DNA from: Methylobacterium durans
GTDB taxonomy: Bacteria > Pseudomonadota > Alphaproteobacteria > Rhizobiales > Beijerinckiaceae
NCBI RefSeq assembly: GCF_003173715.1
Contig: NZ_CP029550.1
Location: 248,001 to 312,000, forward strand
Direction of reading: 5' to 3'
DNA: 64,000 bases
A program made the translations under genes and the position numbers. The notes under the pieces were generated by a model that was given only the letters and a program-made list of their open reading frames with translations, made no database searches and was not told where the DNA came from. This document shows positions 51,260 through 60,598 of the stretch, piece by piece. The first letter of the stretch is position 1, and the number at the start of each line of letters is the position of its first letter.

Positions 51260-51929
51260 TCAGCCCCGCAGGTGCTCCCGCAGGAACGCCACCGCCTGCG
51301 CCGTCGCCGCCGCGTCGGTGCGGGCATCGAAGGCGTGGGCCTGATCCGGATAGAGGGCGAGCCGGCAGCTTCCGCCCGCCGTGGCGACGCCTTCGGCGAT
51401 GCGCGCCGCGTGGCTTGCCGGAACCAGCACGTCGCGGCTCCCGTGCTGCGCGAGGATCGGCGGCAGGACGAGGGCGCGGCCGGCGATCTCCGGCGGGAGG
51501 AAGGCCGAGCGCAGGGCGAGCGCCGCCACGTCCCCGGCCTCCAGCGCGATCGCGAGGGCGAGGGCACCCCCGAGCGAGCGCCCGCAAAGCCCGATCCCGC
51601 CCGCGGCCCGAGCCCGGCCTGCCGGAGCAGGTCCGCAAGGCTGTCCCGCCAGGCGCCGAAATGCCGGGCAATCTCGGAAAAGCCTGCCCGCTCCTGCCCG
51701 GTCCGGCCGAGATAGTGCGGCAGCAACACCGCGAACCCGGCCCGCGCGAGCGTAGCGGCCTCGCGGCGGACGGGCCGATCCGGTCCGGCGCCCGCCGCAT
51801 CGTGGAGCAGAATGATCGTGCGCGTTGTATCGCCGTCCTTGTCGGGGGAGCGAACACCTCGATCGTGAGGGGATGCCCGGCACAGATCCGCGTCTCGCGG
51901 GTGCCGGCGGGAGGGGACAAGTCTGGCAT
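51260..51929 (-). CDS. Dienelactone-hydrolase-like alpha/beta hydrolase (two frame breaks)
   Basis: About 223 residues after correction. The N-terminus reads MPDLSPPAGTRETRICAGHP, followed by TIILLHDAAGAGPDRPV one base off (break near 51843-51848), then LLPHYLGRTGQERAGFSEIA, and after a second break near 51600-51606 GIGLCGRSLGGALALAIALE. The nucleophile elbow is GRSLGG; the acid/His end is in LYPDQAHAFDART. Two missing bases give 224 codons. The start ATG overlaps the start of the divergent extensin-like gene (CATG), and no ribosome site is visible, so a downstream start is possible. Substrate unknown. Confidence 0.75.
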
Positions 51930-52836
51930 GCGCGCGCGTCGTTACCCCGTCCGGATTCCGGTGTCGCGTCAGCCTGCCGGCCCTGCGGCGCTCGCCGTCG
52001 CGCTCCTCCTTGCCACGGTTTCGCCCCTCGGCGCGAGGGCGGAGCCCACCCGCGAGTCGGGCCCGGCCAGTGCGGCGCCGTTGCCGCCGGAGCGCCCGCA
52101 GGAACTCAAGCCCGCGATCGTCCCGGCCGCGCCGGAGACGCCGCTGCCGCCCGAGCGCCCGCCCGAGCTGAAGCCGGCCGCCCCGGCACCGCTCCGGCCG
52201 CGGAGGCGCCCTCCCCGCCGCCGCTGCCGCCGACCCGGCCGCCGGAATTGTCCGGTGAGGCGGCCCTCGCGCTCAAGGTCGCCGCGCCGATGACGGGGCC
52301 TGCAGAATCCGCCTCAAGCGCCTCGGCGCGATCTTCGAGGCCCTGCCGCGGATCGAGAACGGTCAATGCGGCGCGGCGAGCCCCGTGAAGCTCACGGCTC
52401 TGGAGGGGTGGCGCTGCCCCAATCGGCCACCCTGGTCTGCGGCGCGGCCGAGGCGCTGGCCCGCTGGGCGACCGAGGCGCAGGCAGCGTCCGAGTCCGAG
52501 CTCGGCGCGCCCCTGAAGGCGATCGCCATCGGCACCTCCTACGAGTGCCGCGGCCAGAACCATGATCCGGACGCGAAGCTGAGCGAGCACGCCTACGCGA
52601 ACGGCATCGACGTGATGAGCTTCTCGGTGGACGGCCGGGCCCCGATCTCCGTCGTGGCCGCGCCGGACGGCACGCCCGAGGCGCGCTTCCTCGCAACCGT
52701 CCGCGCCCGCGCCTGCGGCTTCTTCCGCACCGTGCTCGGGCGGGCTCCGATGCGGCGCACGCCAACCACCTGCACCTCGACGAGCGCGAGCGCAGCTCGG
52801 CCACCGTCTGTGCCAATGAGCGGCGGAACGCTCTGA
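51928..52836 (+). CDS. Extensin-like C-terminal domain protein (at least four frame breaks)
   Basis: An exported Extensin-like_C protein, related in fold to M15-type peptidoglycan peptidases. A signal sequence (PAALAVALLLATVSPLGARA) and a Pro-rich linker with repeated LPPERPPELKP units precede a catalytic-like domain pieced together from frames: CRIRLKRLGAIFEALPRIENG, GGVALPQSATLVCGAAEALA, SEHAYANGIDVMSF and ANHLHLDERERS. SEHxxxNGIDV and NHLHLD carry the likely metal ligands. Breaks lie near 52195, 52295, 52395 and 52740, each fitting one missing base. The 3' end is uncertain. This is the most damaged gene here; real decay cannot be excluded. Confidence 0.65.
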
Positions 52837-52891
52837 GCGGCTTGAGGATTTATCGCCCGGAGCGCTGCCGCTCCCGGAGCGATGTCGGGTC

Positions 52892-53974
52892 ATGTCGGGT
52901 CGGTTTGCGTTGCGGGCCTGTGTCGCCCTGGTCGGGACCCTCTGTCTCTCGGCGCCCGGCCTCGCCGCGCCGAAGCGCGAGCCGCCCACCCTCAACCGCG
53001 ACGCCGTCAATGCGGCCGCGCCCGAGGCGAAGGACAAGGACGCGAAGCCGCAGAAGAAGGTGGCCCGGAAGGAGAGCCGGAAGGACGACGACCCGGATCC
53101 GCTCACCGTGAAGGCGCAGGTGCTGCTTGACCGCGCGCGCTTCTCGCCGGGTGCCATCGACGGGCGCGACGGCGACAATTACCAGGGCGCGCTCGACGCC
53201 TTCGCCAAGGCCCAGGGCCTGTCCGAGACGAAGAGCCTGACGCCCGAGCTGTTCGAGAAGCTGCAGGCGGCGGGCAGCGACCCTGTCATCACCGAGTACA
53301 CGATCACCGAGGACGACGTGCGCGGCCCCTTCGTCGAGAAGATCCCGGCCAAGATGGAGGAGCAGGCGGAACTCGACGCGATGAGCTACACCAATCCCCG
53401 CGAGATGCTGGCCGAGCGGTTTCACATGAGCCGCGACCTCCTGAGCGCCCTCAACCCGGACGCGGCCTTCGACAAGGCCGGGACGGTCATCGCGGTGGCG
53501 GCGGTGCCGCCGCTCGGGCGCGGCAAGGTGAAGGCGAAGGACCTCCCGCAAGCCCCGAAGGTCAGCCGCATCGAGATCGACAAGGCGAGCCGGGATCTGC
53601 GCGCCTTCGACAAGGACGGCAAGCTCCTGGCCTATTACCCGGCCTCGATCGGGAGCGAGGAGAAGCCGGCGCCGAGCGGAGAGGCCAAGGTGAAGGGCGT
53701 CGCCTTCGAGCCCGCCTACACCTACAACCCGAAATATCAGTTCGCAGGCGTGAAATCGAAAGAGAAATTCTCGATCCATCCGGGGCCGAACAACCCGGTC
53801 GGAGTCGTCTGGATCGACCTGTCGATCCCCTCCTACGGCATCCACGGCACGCCGGATCCCGAGAAGGTCGGCAAGACGGAATCGCACGGCTGCATCCGGC
53901 TGACGAACTGGGACGCGCGCGACCTCGCCCTCCACGTCGAGCGCGGCGCGACGGTGAGCTTCAAGGAGGAGTGA
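52892..53974 (+). CDS. L,D-transpeptidase (YkuD domain)
   Basis: Forms 3-3 peptide cross-links in peptidoglycan or anchors outer-membrane proteins. The 360-residue precursor has a signal peptide (ALRACVALVGTLCLSAPGLA), a Lys/Asp-rich linker, a peptidoglycan-binding-like region at 70-120, and a C-terminal YkuD domain from about 225 with SKEKFSIHPGPNNPVGVVW, IHGTP and the active site SHGCIRLTNWDA (Cys near 340). Neighbour of the extensin-like protein, both acting on the wall. Confidence 0.92.
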   Translation: MSGRFALRACVALVGTLCLSAPGLAAPKREPPTLNRDAVNAAAPEAKDKDAKPQKKVARKESRKDDDPDPLTVKAQVLLDRARFSPGAIDGRDGDNYQGALDAFAKAQGLSETKSLTPELFEKLQAAGSDPVITEYTITEDDVRGPFVEKIPAKMEEQAELDAMSYTNPREMLAERFHMSRDLLSALNPDAAFDKAGTVIAVAAVPPLGRGKVKAKDLPQAPKVSRIEIDKASRDLRAFDKDGKLLAYYPASIGSEEKPAPSGEAKVKGVAFEPAYTYNPKYQFAGVKSKEKFSIHPGPNNPVGVVWIDLSIPSYGIHGTPDPEKVGKTESHGCIRLTNWDARDLALHVERGATVSFKEE

Positions 53975-54131
53975 GGCGACGCGGCCCATGTCGGGCGCCG
54001 TCCCCAGCCTCGCACGAACAAAGGAGGGGCTCGACCGCTTCCGGAATGATCTGGGTTATTGCGCGCACGCATCCAACGGCGAAGCTCCGGCCTGGCGGTC
54101 GGGTCCGGGCGCCGGGGTTCGGGGTCGGGCT

Positions 54132-54386
54132 ATGCCGCGATATTTCTTCGACATCGTCATCTGCGGCAATGCCGTCGTCGATGCCGAGGGTGTCGTGCTG
54201 GAGAACGACGAGGCGGCCCGCATGGCGGTCGCCGGCGTCCTGCACGACGTGGCGCTTGCCACCCTGCCGGACGGGAAGCCCCAGACCTTCGTCGCCACCG
54301 TGCGCTCGTACGAGCGCGGCGCCCTTTTCCGCACGACCATGCGGATGGAGACGGAGCGCGTCGGCGCCGCGGCGCTCATCGCCTGA
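54132..54386 (+). CDS. DUF6894 family small protein
   Basis: An 84-residue soluble protein with the family start MPRYFFDIVICGNAVVDAEG and the acidic DNDEAAR-like ENDEAARMAVAGVL motif. These short proteins are abundant in Methylobacterium and Bradyrhizobium, often as many paralogues, and have no known function. The Met at PRYFFDI is used; upstream in-frame codons look non-coding. Its 3' end overlaps the end of the convergent permease gene by 11 bases. Confidence 0.75.
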   Translation: MPRYFFDIVICGNAVVDAEGVVLENDEAARMAVAGVLHDVALATLPDGKPQTFVATVRSYERGALFRTTMRMETERVGAAALIA

Positions 54387-55117
54387 CGAGGGCGGCGAGC
54401 GCCAGCATCAGCGCGTCGCACAGGAAGGCGAGCGCGGCGGTGGCGGCGGTGCCCTGCAGCATCGGCACCATGTTCTGGTTCTGAAGGCCCGCGACGACGG
54501 GGGTCCCGAGGGTCGGCGCGCCCGCGAGCGCCCCGACCGCCACCGTCGCGACGGCGAGCACCAGGGCTGTCCGGAGCGCCTCGATGATCCCGGGGGCGGC
54601 GAGCGGGATCTCGACGCGCGCCAGGATCTGCGCCCGCGTCAGGCCGATCGCCTGCGCGGCCTCGCGCGTCTCCGGGGAGACCGCCTCGATGGCGGAGGTC
54701 GTCCCGCGCAGGACCGGCATCACGCCGTAGAAGACGAGGGCGAGCAGCGTCGGAGGCCCCCGAAGCCCAGCACCGGCAGCGCCAGGGCCACGACGACGAC
54801 CGGGGCACGGCCTGCGCCGCCGCGGCGAGGGCGTCGATGCCGCCCCGGAGCGATGCCGCCGCTTCCCGCGTCGCGAAGATGCCGAGGGCGACGCCGAGGC
54901 CGGCGGTGAGGGCGAGCCCGCCCGCGGCGAGCGCGAGATGGTTGAGAGCCAGCGCCCACAGGTGCGTGAGGCTGAGGGCGCGCCGGGGCGTCTCGCCGAT
55001 CGCGGCGGCGAGGAGGGAGGCGAGCGTCGGGTGGCTGAGCGCGCCGATGAGCAAACCCGCCGCGGCGAGGCCGAGGGCCGGACGCAGGCGTCCGAGGAAT
55101 GCGGCCGGCCCGCTCAT
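54376..55117 (-). CDS. yehW: OpuCB/YehW-type ABC permease (two frame breaks)
   Basis: A membrane permease of about 247 residues for a quaternary-amine or osmolyte importer. Start MSGPAAFLGRLRPALGLAAA; helices follow, then AAQAVP, and after breaks near 54808 and 54765, VVALALPVLGFGG, ALVFYGVMPVLRGTTSAIE, and the EAA-type loop EAVSPETREAAQAIGLTRAQIL. Two missing bases restore 248 codons. It overlaps the larger permease by 4 bases. In E. coli the ATPase YehX gene lies between the two permease genes; none is here. Confidence 0.82.
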
Positions 55118-56325
55118 GCCCGCCGCCTCCGCGCGGCCGCCTCGGCCCGGCCGAGGACGCGTTCCACGGCCAGCGCTAGCGCGACGATCGGGATGGCGCC
55201 AAGGAGGATGAGATCGGGCGCGAACTGCGCCATGCCGTCGAACACGATGCGGCCGAGGCCGCCCGCCCCGATCAGCGCGCCCAGCGTGGCGAGCCCGATG
55301 CTCTGGACGCAGGCGACCCGGACGGCGCCGATCAGGATTGGCACCCCGATCGGCAGCCGCACCCGCAGCAGCGTCTGGGTGCGGGTGAGGCCGAGGCCCG
55401 CGGCCGCGTCGAGCATCGCCGGATCGGGAGCCTGCAGGGCACGGTTCAGGCCGCGCCACAGCGGCAGCAGCAGGTAGGCCGCCACGCCGAGGATCGCCGG
55501 CGTCGCGCCGAGCGCTCCGAGCCCGAGGTCGCGCAAGGGGGGCGCTGCCCGCAGGAGCCCCGCGAGCAGCGCAACCAGCGCGCCGAAGAGGGCGACCGCC
55601 GGCACGACCTGCACGCCGCTGACCAGAGCCTCGACGAGACTCTGCCCCCGTCGCCAGAGGGCGAGCAGGACGGCGCCGAGGCCGGCGAGCAGCAGGGCGC
55701 CGGCGGCGATTTCGAGATGCTCGCCGATCGCGGCCACGACGAGGCCCCGCCGCGCGCGGAACTCGACGGCGAGGGAGAGCCCGTCGAGGACGCCCTGCCG
55801 CCAGGCGACGGATAGGACGAGGGCGACGACGGCCGCGATCCCCGCACCGAGGCCCGGCAGCGCCGCGCGGCGGCTCGACAGGACGATCCCGCCGACGAGG
55901 AGCGCCAGCGTGATCCAGGCGCCCGCCGCGAGGCTCGCCCGCGCGGCCGGCGGCCGCCCTGCGACGAGGTCCGCGGCGGCGCCGCCGAGCCCGAGCACGA
56001 GAACGACAAGCGCGGTCGCGAGGAGCCCCGCCGCGGCGAGCGCGACGCGGCGGGACGGCAGGGCCCGGATCATCAGCGCCGCCGCGACGACGAGGATGGC
56101 GGCGCTGTGGGCCTCCGGGCCGAGGGACCGCGCCGCGTAGACCGGATCGCCGAGGGCGAGCCGGTTCTTCGCCACCGAGAGGAGCGGCAGCCCGTAGAGC
56201 GCGGCGAGGAAGAGGGCGGCGCCGATCGGTGCCCCGATCCGGGCGGCCCGGCTCAGGGCACGCGGGCCGGCGACGCGGGCACGGGGCTCCGGTCTCCCCT
56301 CGCCCTCCGGTAGGGGCACGCTCAT
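55114..56325 (-). CDS. yehY: OpuC/YehY-type ABC permease (large form)
   Basis: A 403-residue permease with extra N-terminal helices like YehY. About ten hydrophobic segments are seen; the permease domain in the second half has the loop DAAAGLGLTRTQTLLRVRLP (EAA-like) and GALIGAGGLGRIVFDGMAQF. It overlaps the periplasmic binding protein gene upstream by 4 bases and yehW downstream by 4 bases, so the three are one unit. Substrates of such systems are glycine betaine, choline or related osmolytes; which one is unknown here. Confidence 0.88.
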   Translation of the reverse strand: MSVPLPEGEGRPEPRARVAGPRALSRAARIGAPIGAALFLAALYGLPLLSVAKNRLALGDPVYAARSLGPEAHSAAILVVAAALMIRALPSRRVALAAAGLLATALVVLVLGLGGAAADLVAGRPPAARASLAAGAWITLALLVGGIVLSSRRAALPGLGAGIAAVVALVLSVAWRQGVLDGLSLAVEFRARRGLVVAAIGEHLEIAAGALLLAGLGAVLLALWRRGQSLVEALVSGVQVVPAVALFGALVALLAGLLRAAPPLRDLGLGALGATPAILGVAAYLLLPLWRGLNRALQAPDPAMLDAAAGLGLTRTQTLLRVRLPIGVPILIGAVRVACVQSIGLATLGALIGAGGLGRIVFDGMAQFAPDLILLGAIPIVALALAVERVLGRAEAAARRRRA

Positions 56326-57323
56326 CCGATGAAGCCGCGCTCGCGCAGGAAGCGTCCCGCCACCGCCTCGGCCACCTCCCCCTCGACGGTGATGCGGGCG
56401 TTGAGCCGGCGCAGCGTCGGTGCGTCGAGGGCGGCGAACAGGGGCCCGAGCTTGCCCGGAATCTCCGGGTACCGGCCGAGGATGGCGGCCCGGGCGACGG
56501 GCGCCACCTCGTAGACGATCTGCGCGCCCTTCGTGTCGGTCATCACGGCGAGGTCGAGGGCGTCGAGCGCGCCGTCCGTGCCGTAGACCATGCCGGCATT
56601 GACCCCGCTGATGCCCTGCGCCGCCGCGCGGGCGGTCACCGCGGTGTCGCCCCCCGGCAGGCTGATGATCCGCGCGAATGGCATCGTGAACCCGTAGGCG
56701 GCCTCGAAGGACGGCAGGGCCGCGGGGCTCTCCACGAACTCGGTGGAGGCGGCGAGCGTGATCAGCCCGCGGCGCACGGCGCCCGCGAAATCCGTCATGC
56801 TGACGAGTCCTTCCCGGCGCGCGAGGTCCCCGCGCACGGCGATGAGCCAGGTGTTGTCGGCCGGCGCCCGGCAGAGCCAGACGAGGCCGCGCCCCGCATC
56901 CGCCGCGCGGATCGCCTCGAAGGCCTTCCCGGCATCCTTCCAGAGAGGGTCGGATTCCGTGCCCGTGAAGAAGGCGCCGTTTCCCGTGTACTCGGGATAG
57001 ATATCGACCTCGCCCGAGAGAAGGGCGGTGCGCACGATCAGCGTCGGCCCCAGGCCGAGCCGACGCGCGACCGGGATGCCGAGATCCTCCAGGCAGAGGG
57101 CGATCATGCTGCCGGTGAGCGCGCCCTCCGTGTCGCTCTTCGAGGCCACCACCACCGGCCGCCCCTCCGCCGCCCCGGCGCCGCGCAGGACCGGGAGCGA
57201 CAGGACGGCGGCGAGGAGGCCGCGTCGACGAATGCCCGCCGCGACGGAAACCGATGGTTGTGCTCCCCTGCCCCGATGCAGGGTTGCAGCACTGAGCGGA
57301 GAAAATGTATCACCGCGTAACAT
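56322..57323 (-). CDS. osmF: OsmF/YehZ-type periplasmic binding protein
   Basis: A 333-residue exported binding protein (QAT family) that feeds the two permeases. A twin-Arg/hydrophobic signal region (IRRRGLLAAVLSLPVLRGAGA) precedes VVVASKSDTEGALTGSMI, LLSGEVDIYPEYTGNGAFFTG (typical of OpuAC-like folds) and AAQGISGVNAGMVYGTDGALDAL. The start could be the Met used here or a later GTG close to the signal. Because EYTGNG and the spacing match OsmF/YehZ, glycine betaine or similar low-affinity osmolyte binding is expected. Confidence 0.88.
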   Translation of the reverse strand: MLRGDTFSPLSAATLHRGRGAQPSVSVAAGIRRRGLLAAVLSLPVLRGAGAAEGRPVVVASKSDTEGALTGSMIALCLEDLGIPVARRLGLGPTLIVRTALLSGEVDIYPEYTGNGAFFTGTESDPLWKDAGKAFEAIRAADAGRGLVWLCRAPADNTWLIAVRGDLARREGLVSMTDFAGAVRRGLITLAASTEFVESPAALPSFEAAYGFTMPFARIISLPGGDTAVTARAAAQGISGVNAGMVYGTDGALDALDLAVMTDTKGAQIVYEVAPVARAAILGRYPEIPGKLGPLFAALDAPTLRRLNARITVEGEVAEAVAGRFLRERGFIG

Positions 57324-57525
57324 CGCGTCGCGAAGCCTCGCCGTTGCGGCTCTCCGGGCGCTTGACACGCCCGGCGTTCCGGGCGACGGCTCGGACGGTT
57401 TCGGGCATCGCCCCGGAGGCCGACTGGCGCGGACGCGACGGGAGGCGCTGCGTTCCGCGATACAACCACGACCTTCGCAGGCAACGTCCCACAGACGGGA
57501 CGAATCCAAGGGAAGACCATCCGGC

Positions 57526-57915
57526 GTGAGTGCGGAAGCTAACGACGATCTGCTCAACGGCGCCCGGGTGCTCGTCGTCGAGGATGAGGCGGCCATCTCG
57601 ATGCTGCTCGAGGACATGCTGCTCGACTTCGGCTGCACGGTGGTCGGTCCTGCGGCACGCCTCGCCACCGCCCTGGAGATGGCAGAGGCAGAGACCTTCG
57701 AGGTCGCCATCCTCGACGTCAACGTCGCCGGCGAACCGATCTATCCGGTGGCGGAGGCGATCGTGAAGCGCGACCTGCCGCTGGTCTTCTCGACGGGCTA
57801 CGGCGGCGCCGGCATCCGCGAGCCGTTCCGCGACCGGCCGGTGGTGCAGAAGCCCTTCAGCCAAGCGGATCTCAAGCGCACCCTGATCTCTGCGATGAGC
57901 GCGGCGCGGCGCTAG
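57526..57915 (+). CDS. Single-domain response regulator
   Basis: A 129-residue CheY-like receiver without an output domain. VLVVEDEAAISMLLEDMLLD holds the acidic pair, the phosphoacceptor Asp is in AILDVNVAG, and the conserved Lys in VVQKPFSQADL. Proteins of this class in Alphaproteobacteria often take phosphate from HWE/HisKA_2 kinases, the class encoded 40 kb away by the PYP-bacteriophytochrome; a link is possible but not shown. The GTG start is chosen for the receiver's usual length. It diverges from osmF across about 200 bases. Confidence 0.85.
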   Translation: MSAEANDDLLNGARVLVVEDEAAISMLLEDMLLDFGCTVVGPAARLATALEMAEAETFEVAILDVNVAGEPIYPVAEAIVKRDLPLVFSTGYGGAGIREPFRDRPVVQKPFSQADLKRTLISAMSAARR

Positions 57916-57926
57916 CCCGCCGGACC

Positions 57927-58310
57927 TCACAGCCCCTCGATCGGGAAGGCGTCGACGAGGTGCACGGGCCACGCTCCGTGCTCCAGGAAGACCGCGTCCG
58001 CCCGGAAGGTCAGCCCGGCGAAATGCGGGTTGCGGCCGATCCAGGCCCGCACCGCCCGCGAGAACCGTCGACGCTTCTCCGCATGGATCGCCTCCTGCGC
58101 CGCCGCGAGGCGCGCGCGCGCCTTGACCTCGACGAAGGCGATGGTGCCTCCGCGCCGCATGACGAGGTCGATCTCGCCGCCCGCGGCCGAGAATCGCCGG
58201 GCGAGTGGCCGGTATCCCTTCAGCGCCAGGGCGATCAGGGCGAGGGTCTCCCCGCGGCGCCCGCGCAGGTAGGTGGCGCGCCGCCGCGTGTCCGCGTCGT
58301 CAGGACGCAT
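57927..58310 (-). CDS. yraN: YraN/UPF0102 family endonuclease-like protein
   Basis: A 127-residue protein of the UPF0102 family with a restriction-endonuclease-like fold. [45 protein letters not shown] (the D-x(n)-E-x-K nuclease-type residues) and FRADAVFLE are diagnostic. Start [11 protein letters not shown] chosen over an upstream Met that would overlap rsmI further. Downstream of rsmI with an 11-base overlap, its usual place. Function not established. Confidence 0.9.
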   Translation of the reverse strand: MRPDDADTRRRATYLRGRRGETLALIALALKGYRPLARRFSAAGGEIDLVMRRGGTIAFVEVKARARLAAAQEAIHAEKRRRFSRAVRAWIGRNPHFAGLTFRADAVFLEHGAWPVHLVDAFPIEGL

Positions 58311-59274
58311 CGGGACCGCGCCGGGCGAGTACGAGGGCGCGGGCGTAGACGAGGCGGCGCGGCTGGCCGGTCTCGTCGGCGACGAGGCTTGCCGCATCCT
58401 TGATCGAGTGACGCTCGAGCGCCGCCTGGATCGCCGCGTCGAGAGCGGCGTCGGAATCCTGGGAGGGCGCCTCCTCGGGGGCCGCGCCGATCACCACCAC
58501 GACCTCGCCTTTCGGCGGGCCCTCCTCCGCGAAAAGCGCACCGAGGCTGCCGAGGGTGCCGCGGCGGACCGTCTCGTAGAGCTTGGTCAGCTCGCGCGCG
58601 ACGGCGGCGGGGCGCGTAGCGCCCAGGGTCTCGGCGGCATCGGCCAGCATCTCGGGCAACCGGTGGGGCGACTCGAACAGAACCAGCGTGCCGGGAACGG
58701 AGCCGAGCGCGGCGAGGCGATTGCGCCGTGCCCCCGCCTTCTGCGGCAGGAACCCCTCGAAGAAGAACCGGTCGGTGGGCAGGCCGGCCGCGACGATCGC
58801 CGTCATCACCGCCGAGGGGCCGGGAATCGGCGTCACCGGCAAGCCGGCCTCGATCGCCGCCTGTACGAGCTTGAAGCCGGGGTCGGAGACGAGTGGCGTG
58901 CCCGCATCCGAGACCAGCGCCAGGGCCTCGCCCGCCTTCATCCGCGCCACCATCCGCTCGCGCACCGCTTCGTTCGAGTGGTCGTGATAGGCGACGAGGG
59001 GCGTCGTGATCCCGTAATGCATCAGGAGCGTGCGGGTGACGCGGGTGTCCTCGGCCAGCACCGCGTCGGCTGCGGCGAGCGTCGCCAGCGCCCGGAAAGA
59101 GACGTCGCGCAGGTTGCCGATCGGCGTCGCGACGACGTGCAGCCCCGGCCCGATCGGCTCGGCCTCCGCCGCGAGTCCGAAGGCCGTGAAGGTGGCGGGC
59201 GGCCGCGGCGCCCCGGGCTCGGGGCGGCGGCCGGACTTGTCGATTCGCTGGGTCATCGCTGTGGACATTGGCAC
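58300..59274 (-). CDS. rsmI: 16S rRNA (cytidine 1402-2'-O)-methyltransferase
   Basis: RsmI methylates C1402 of 16S rRNA in the decoding centre. The 324-residue protein has [20 protein letters not shown] near 45, the SAM-binding [14 protein letters not shown] and [20 protein letters not shown], and [12 protein letters not shown]; the C-terminal DUF helical part ends before yraN. It diverges from the lppC gene across about 100 bases. Confidence 0.95.
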   Translation of the reverse strand: MPMSTAMTQRIDKSGRRPEPGAPRPPATFTAFGLAAEAEPIGPGLHVVATPIGNLRDVSFRALATLAAADAVLAEDTRVTRTLLMHYGITTPLVAYHDHSNEAVRERMVARMKAGEALALVSDAGTPLVSDPGFKLVQAAIEAGLPVTPIPGPSAVMTAIVAAGLPTDRFFFEGFLPQKAGARRNRLAALGSVPGTLVLFESPHRLPEMLADAAETLGATRPAAVARELTKLYETVRRGTLGSLGALFAEEGPPKGEVVVVIGAAPEEAPSQDSDAALDAAIQAALERHSIKDAASLVADETGQPRRLVYARALVLARRGPDAS

Positions 59275-59377
59275 GGCGCGGAGGTTCGGCGGAATGGGCC
59301 GTGGCTTGCGCGCACTATTGCTTTGCCCGCATGCGTCCTATCCCTTGCAGACCGGCCACCGCTTGAGGACAGCACGG

Positions 59378-60588
59378 ATGGCGCGATCCCGCCTGCAGCA
59401 TACGCGCACCGCCCGACTCGGCGCGGCATTCCTGCTGCCGCTCGCCCTCTCCGCCTGCATCGGCGGGCCCGACGGACCGCGCACCGCCCGGAACGCGCCG
59501 CCGCCCGAGACCGCCGGCAGCCCAACCGCAGCGACGCCGGGGCGGATCGGCAACGGGACGGTGAAGGTCGCCCTCGTCGTGCCCCTGACCGGCCAGGGCG
59601 CGGCCCTCGGCGCCGCCATGCGCAATGCGGCCGAACTCGCCATGGAGGAGTTCCAGCAGCCCGATCTGCAGATCCTGGTGCGCGACGACCGCGGCACGCC
59701 GGACGGCGCCCGCGAGGCCGCCCAGGGTGCGATCGGCGAGGGCGCCGAGGTGGTGCTCGGTCCGCTCTTCGCGGCGAACGTCCAGGCGGCGGCCGGTCCG
59801 GCGCGCGCGGCCGGCAAGCCCGTCATCGCCTTCTCGACCGACGCGACGGTCGCCACCAAGGGCGTCTACCTCCTCAGCTTCCTGCCGCAATCCGAGGTCG
59901 ACCGGGTGGTCGAGGAGGCGGTGGCGGGGGGCAAGCGCTCCTTCGCGGCCCTGATCCCCGAGAACAGCTACGGCAACGCCGTCGAGGCGCAGTTCCGGGA
60001 GGCGGTGGCGCGCAAGGGCGCGCGTCTCGCGGGAATCGAGCGCTACGCGCCGGGCGCGCCCGAGGCCGCGATTCAGCGCCTGAACGGCGTCATCACCGGC
60101 CCGGCCGCGCAGGCCGACGCGCTGTTCCTGCCGGAGACACCGGACGGCCTCGCCGCCCTGGCCCCGGCGCTCACGAAGGCCGGCTTCTCGCCGGCCGGGT
60201 GCGGCCGCTCGGCACGGCCGTCTGGAACGAGCCCCGGGTCTTCGCCCTGCCGGCGCTGCAGGGGGCATGGTTCGCTTCGGCCGACCGGGCGGGTTTCGGG
60301 GGCTTTGCCGGGCGCTATCAGGCGCGCTTCGGGTCGAGCCCGCCGCGCGTCGCCTCGCTGGCCTACGATTCCGTCTCGCTGACGGCGGCGCTCAGCCGCC
60401 AGTACGGATCTCAGCGCTTCGCCGAATCGACGCTGACGAACGGCGCGGGCTTCTCCGGCGTCGACGGCACCTTCCGCTTCCGGCCGGAGGGCACGAGCGA
60501 CCGGGCGCTCGCGGTCTACGAGATCCGCAACAACGCCGCGACAGTGGTGAGCCCGGCGCCGCGGACGCTGGGGAAATCGGGGACCTGA
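59378..60588 (+). CDS. LppC/penicillin-binding protein activator-type lipoprotein (one frame break)
   Basis: An outer-membrane lipoprotein with a periplasmic-binding-protein fold, related to LpoA/LppC, which activates PBP1A. The lipobox is LSAC in LLPLALSACIGG (Cys near residue 25). VALVVPLTGQGAALGAAMRNAA, GPLFAANVQAAAGPARAAGKPV and ALIPENSYGNAVEAQFRE are the fold's motifs. The frame breaks near 60195-60205 (FSPAG, then RPLGTAVWNEPRVF one base off), giving 404 codons when one base is added. In most relatives it sits in tandem with rsmI-yraN; here it is divergent. Confidence 0.85.
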
Positions 60589-60598
60589 AGGCCTCGCC

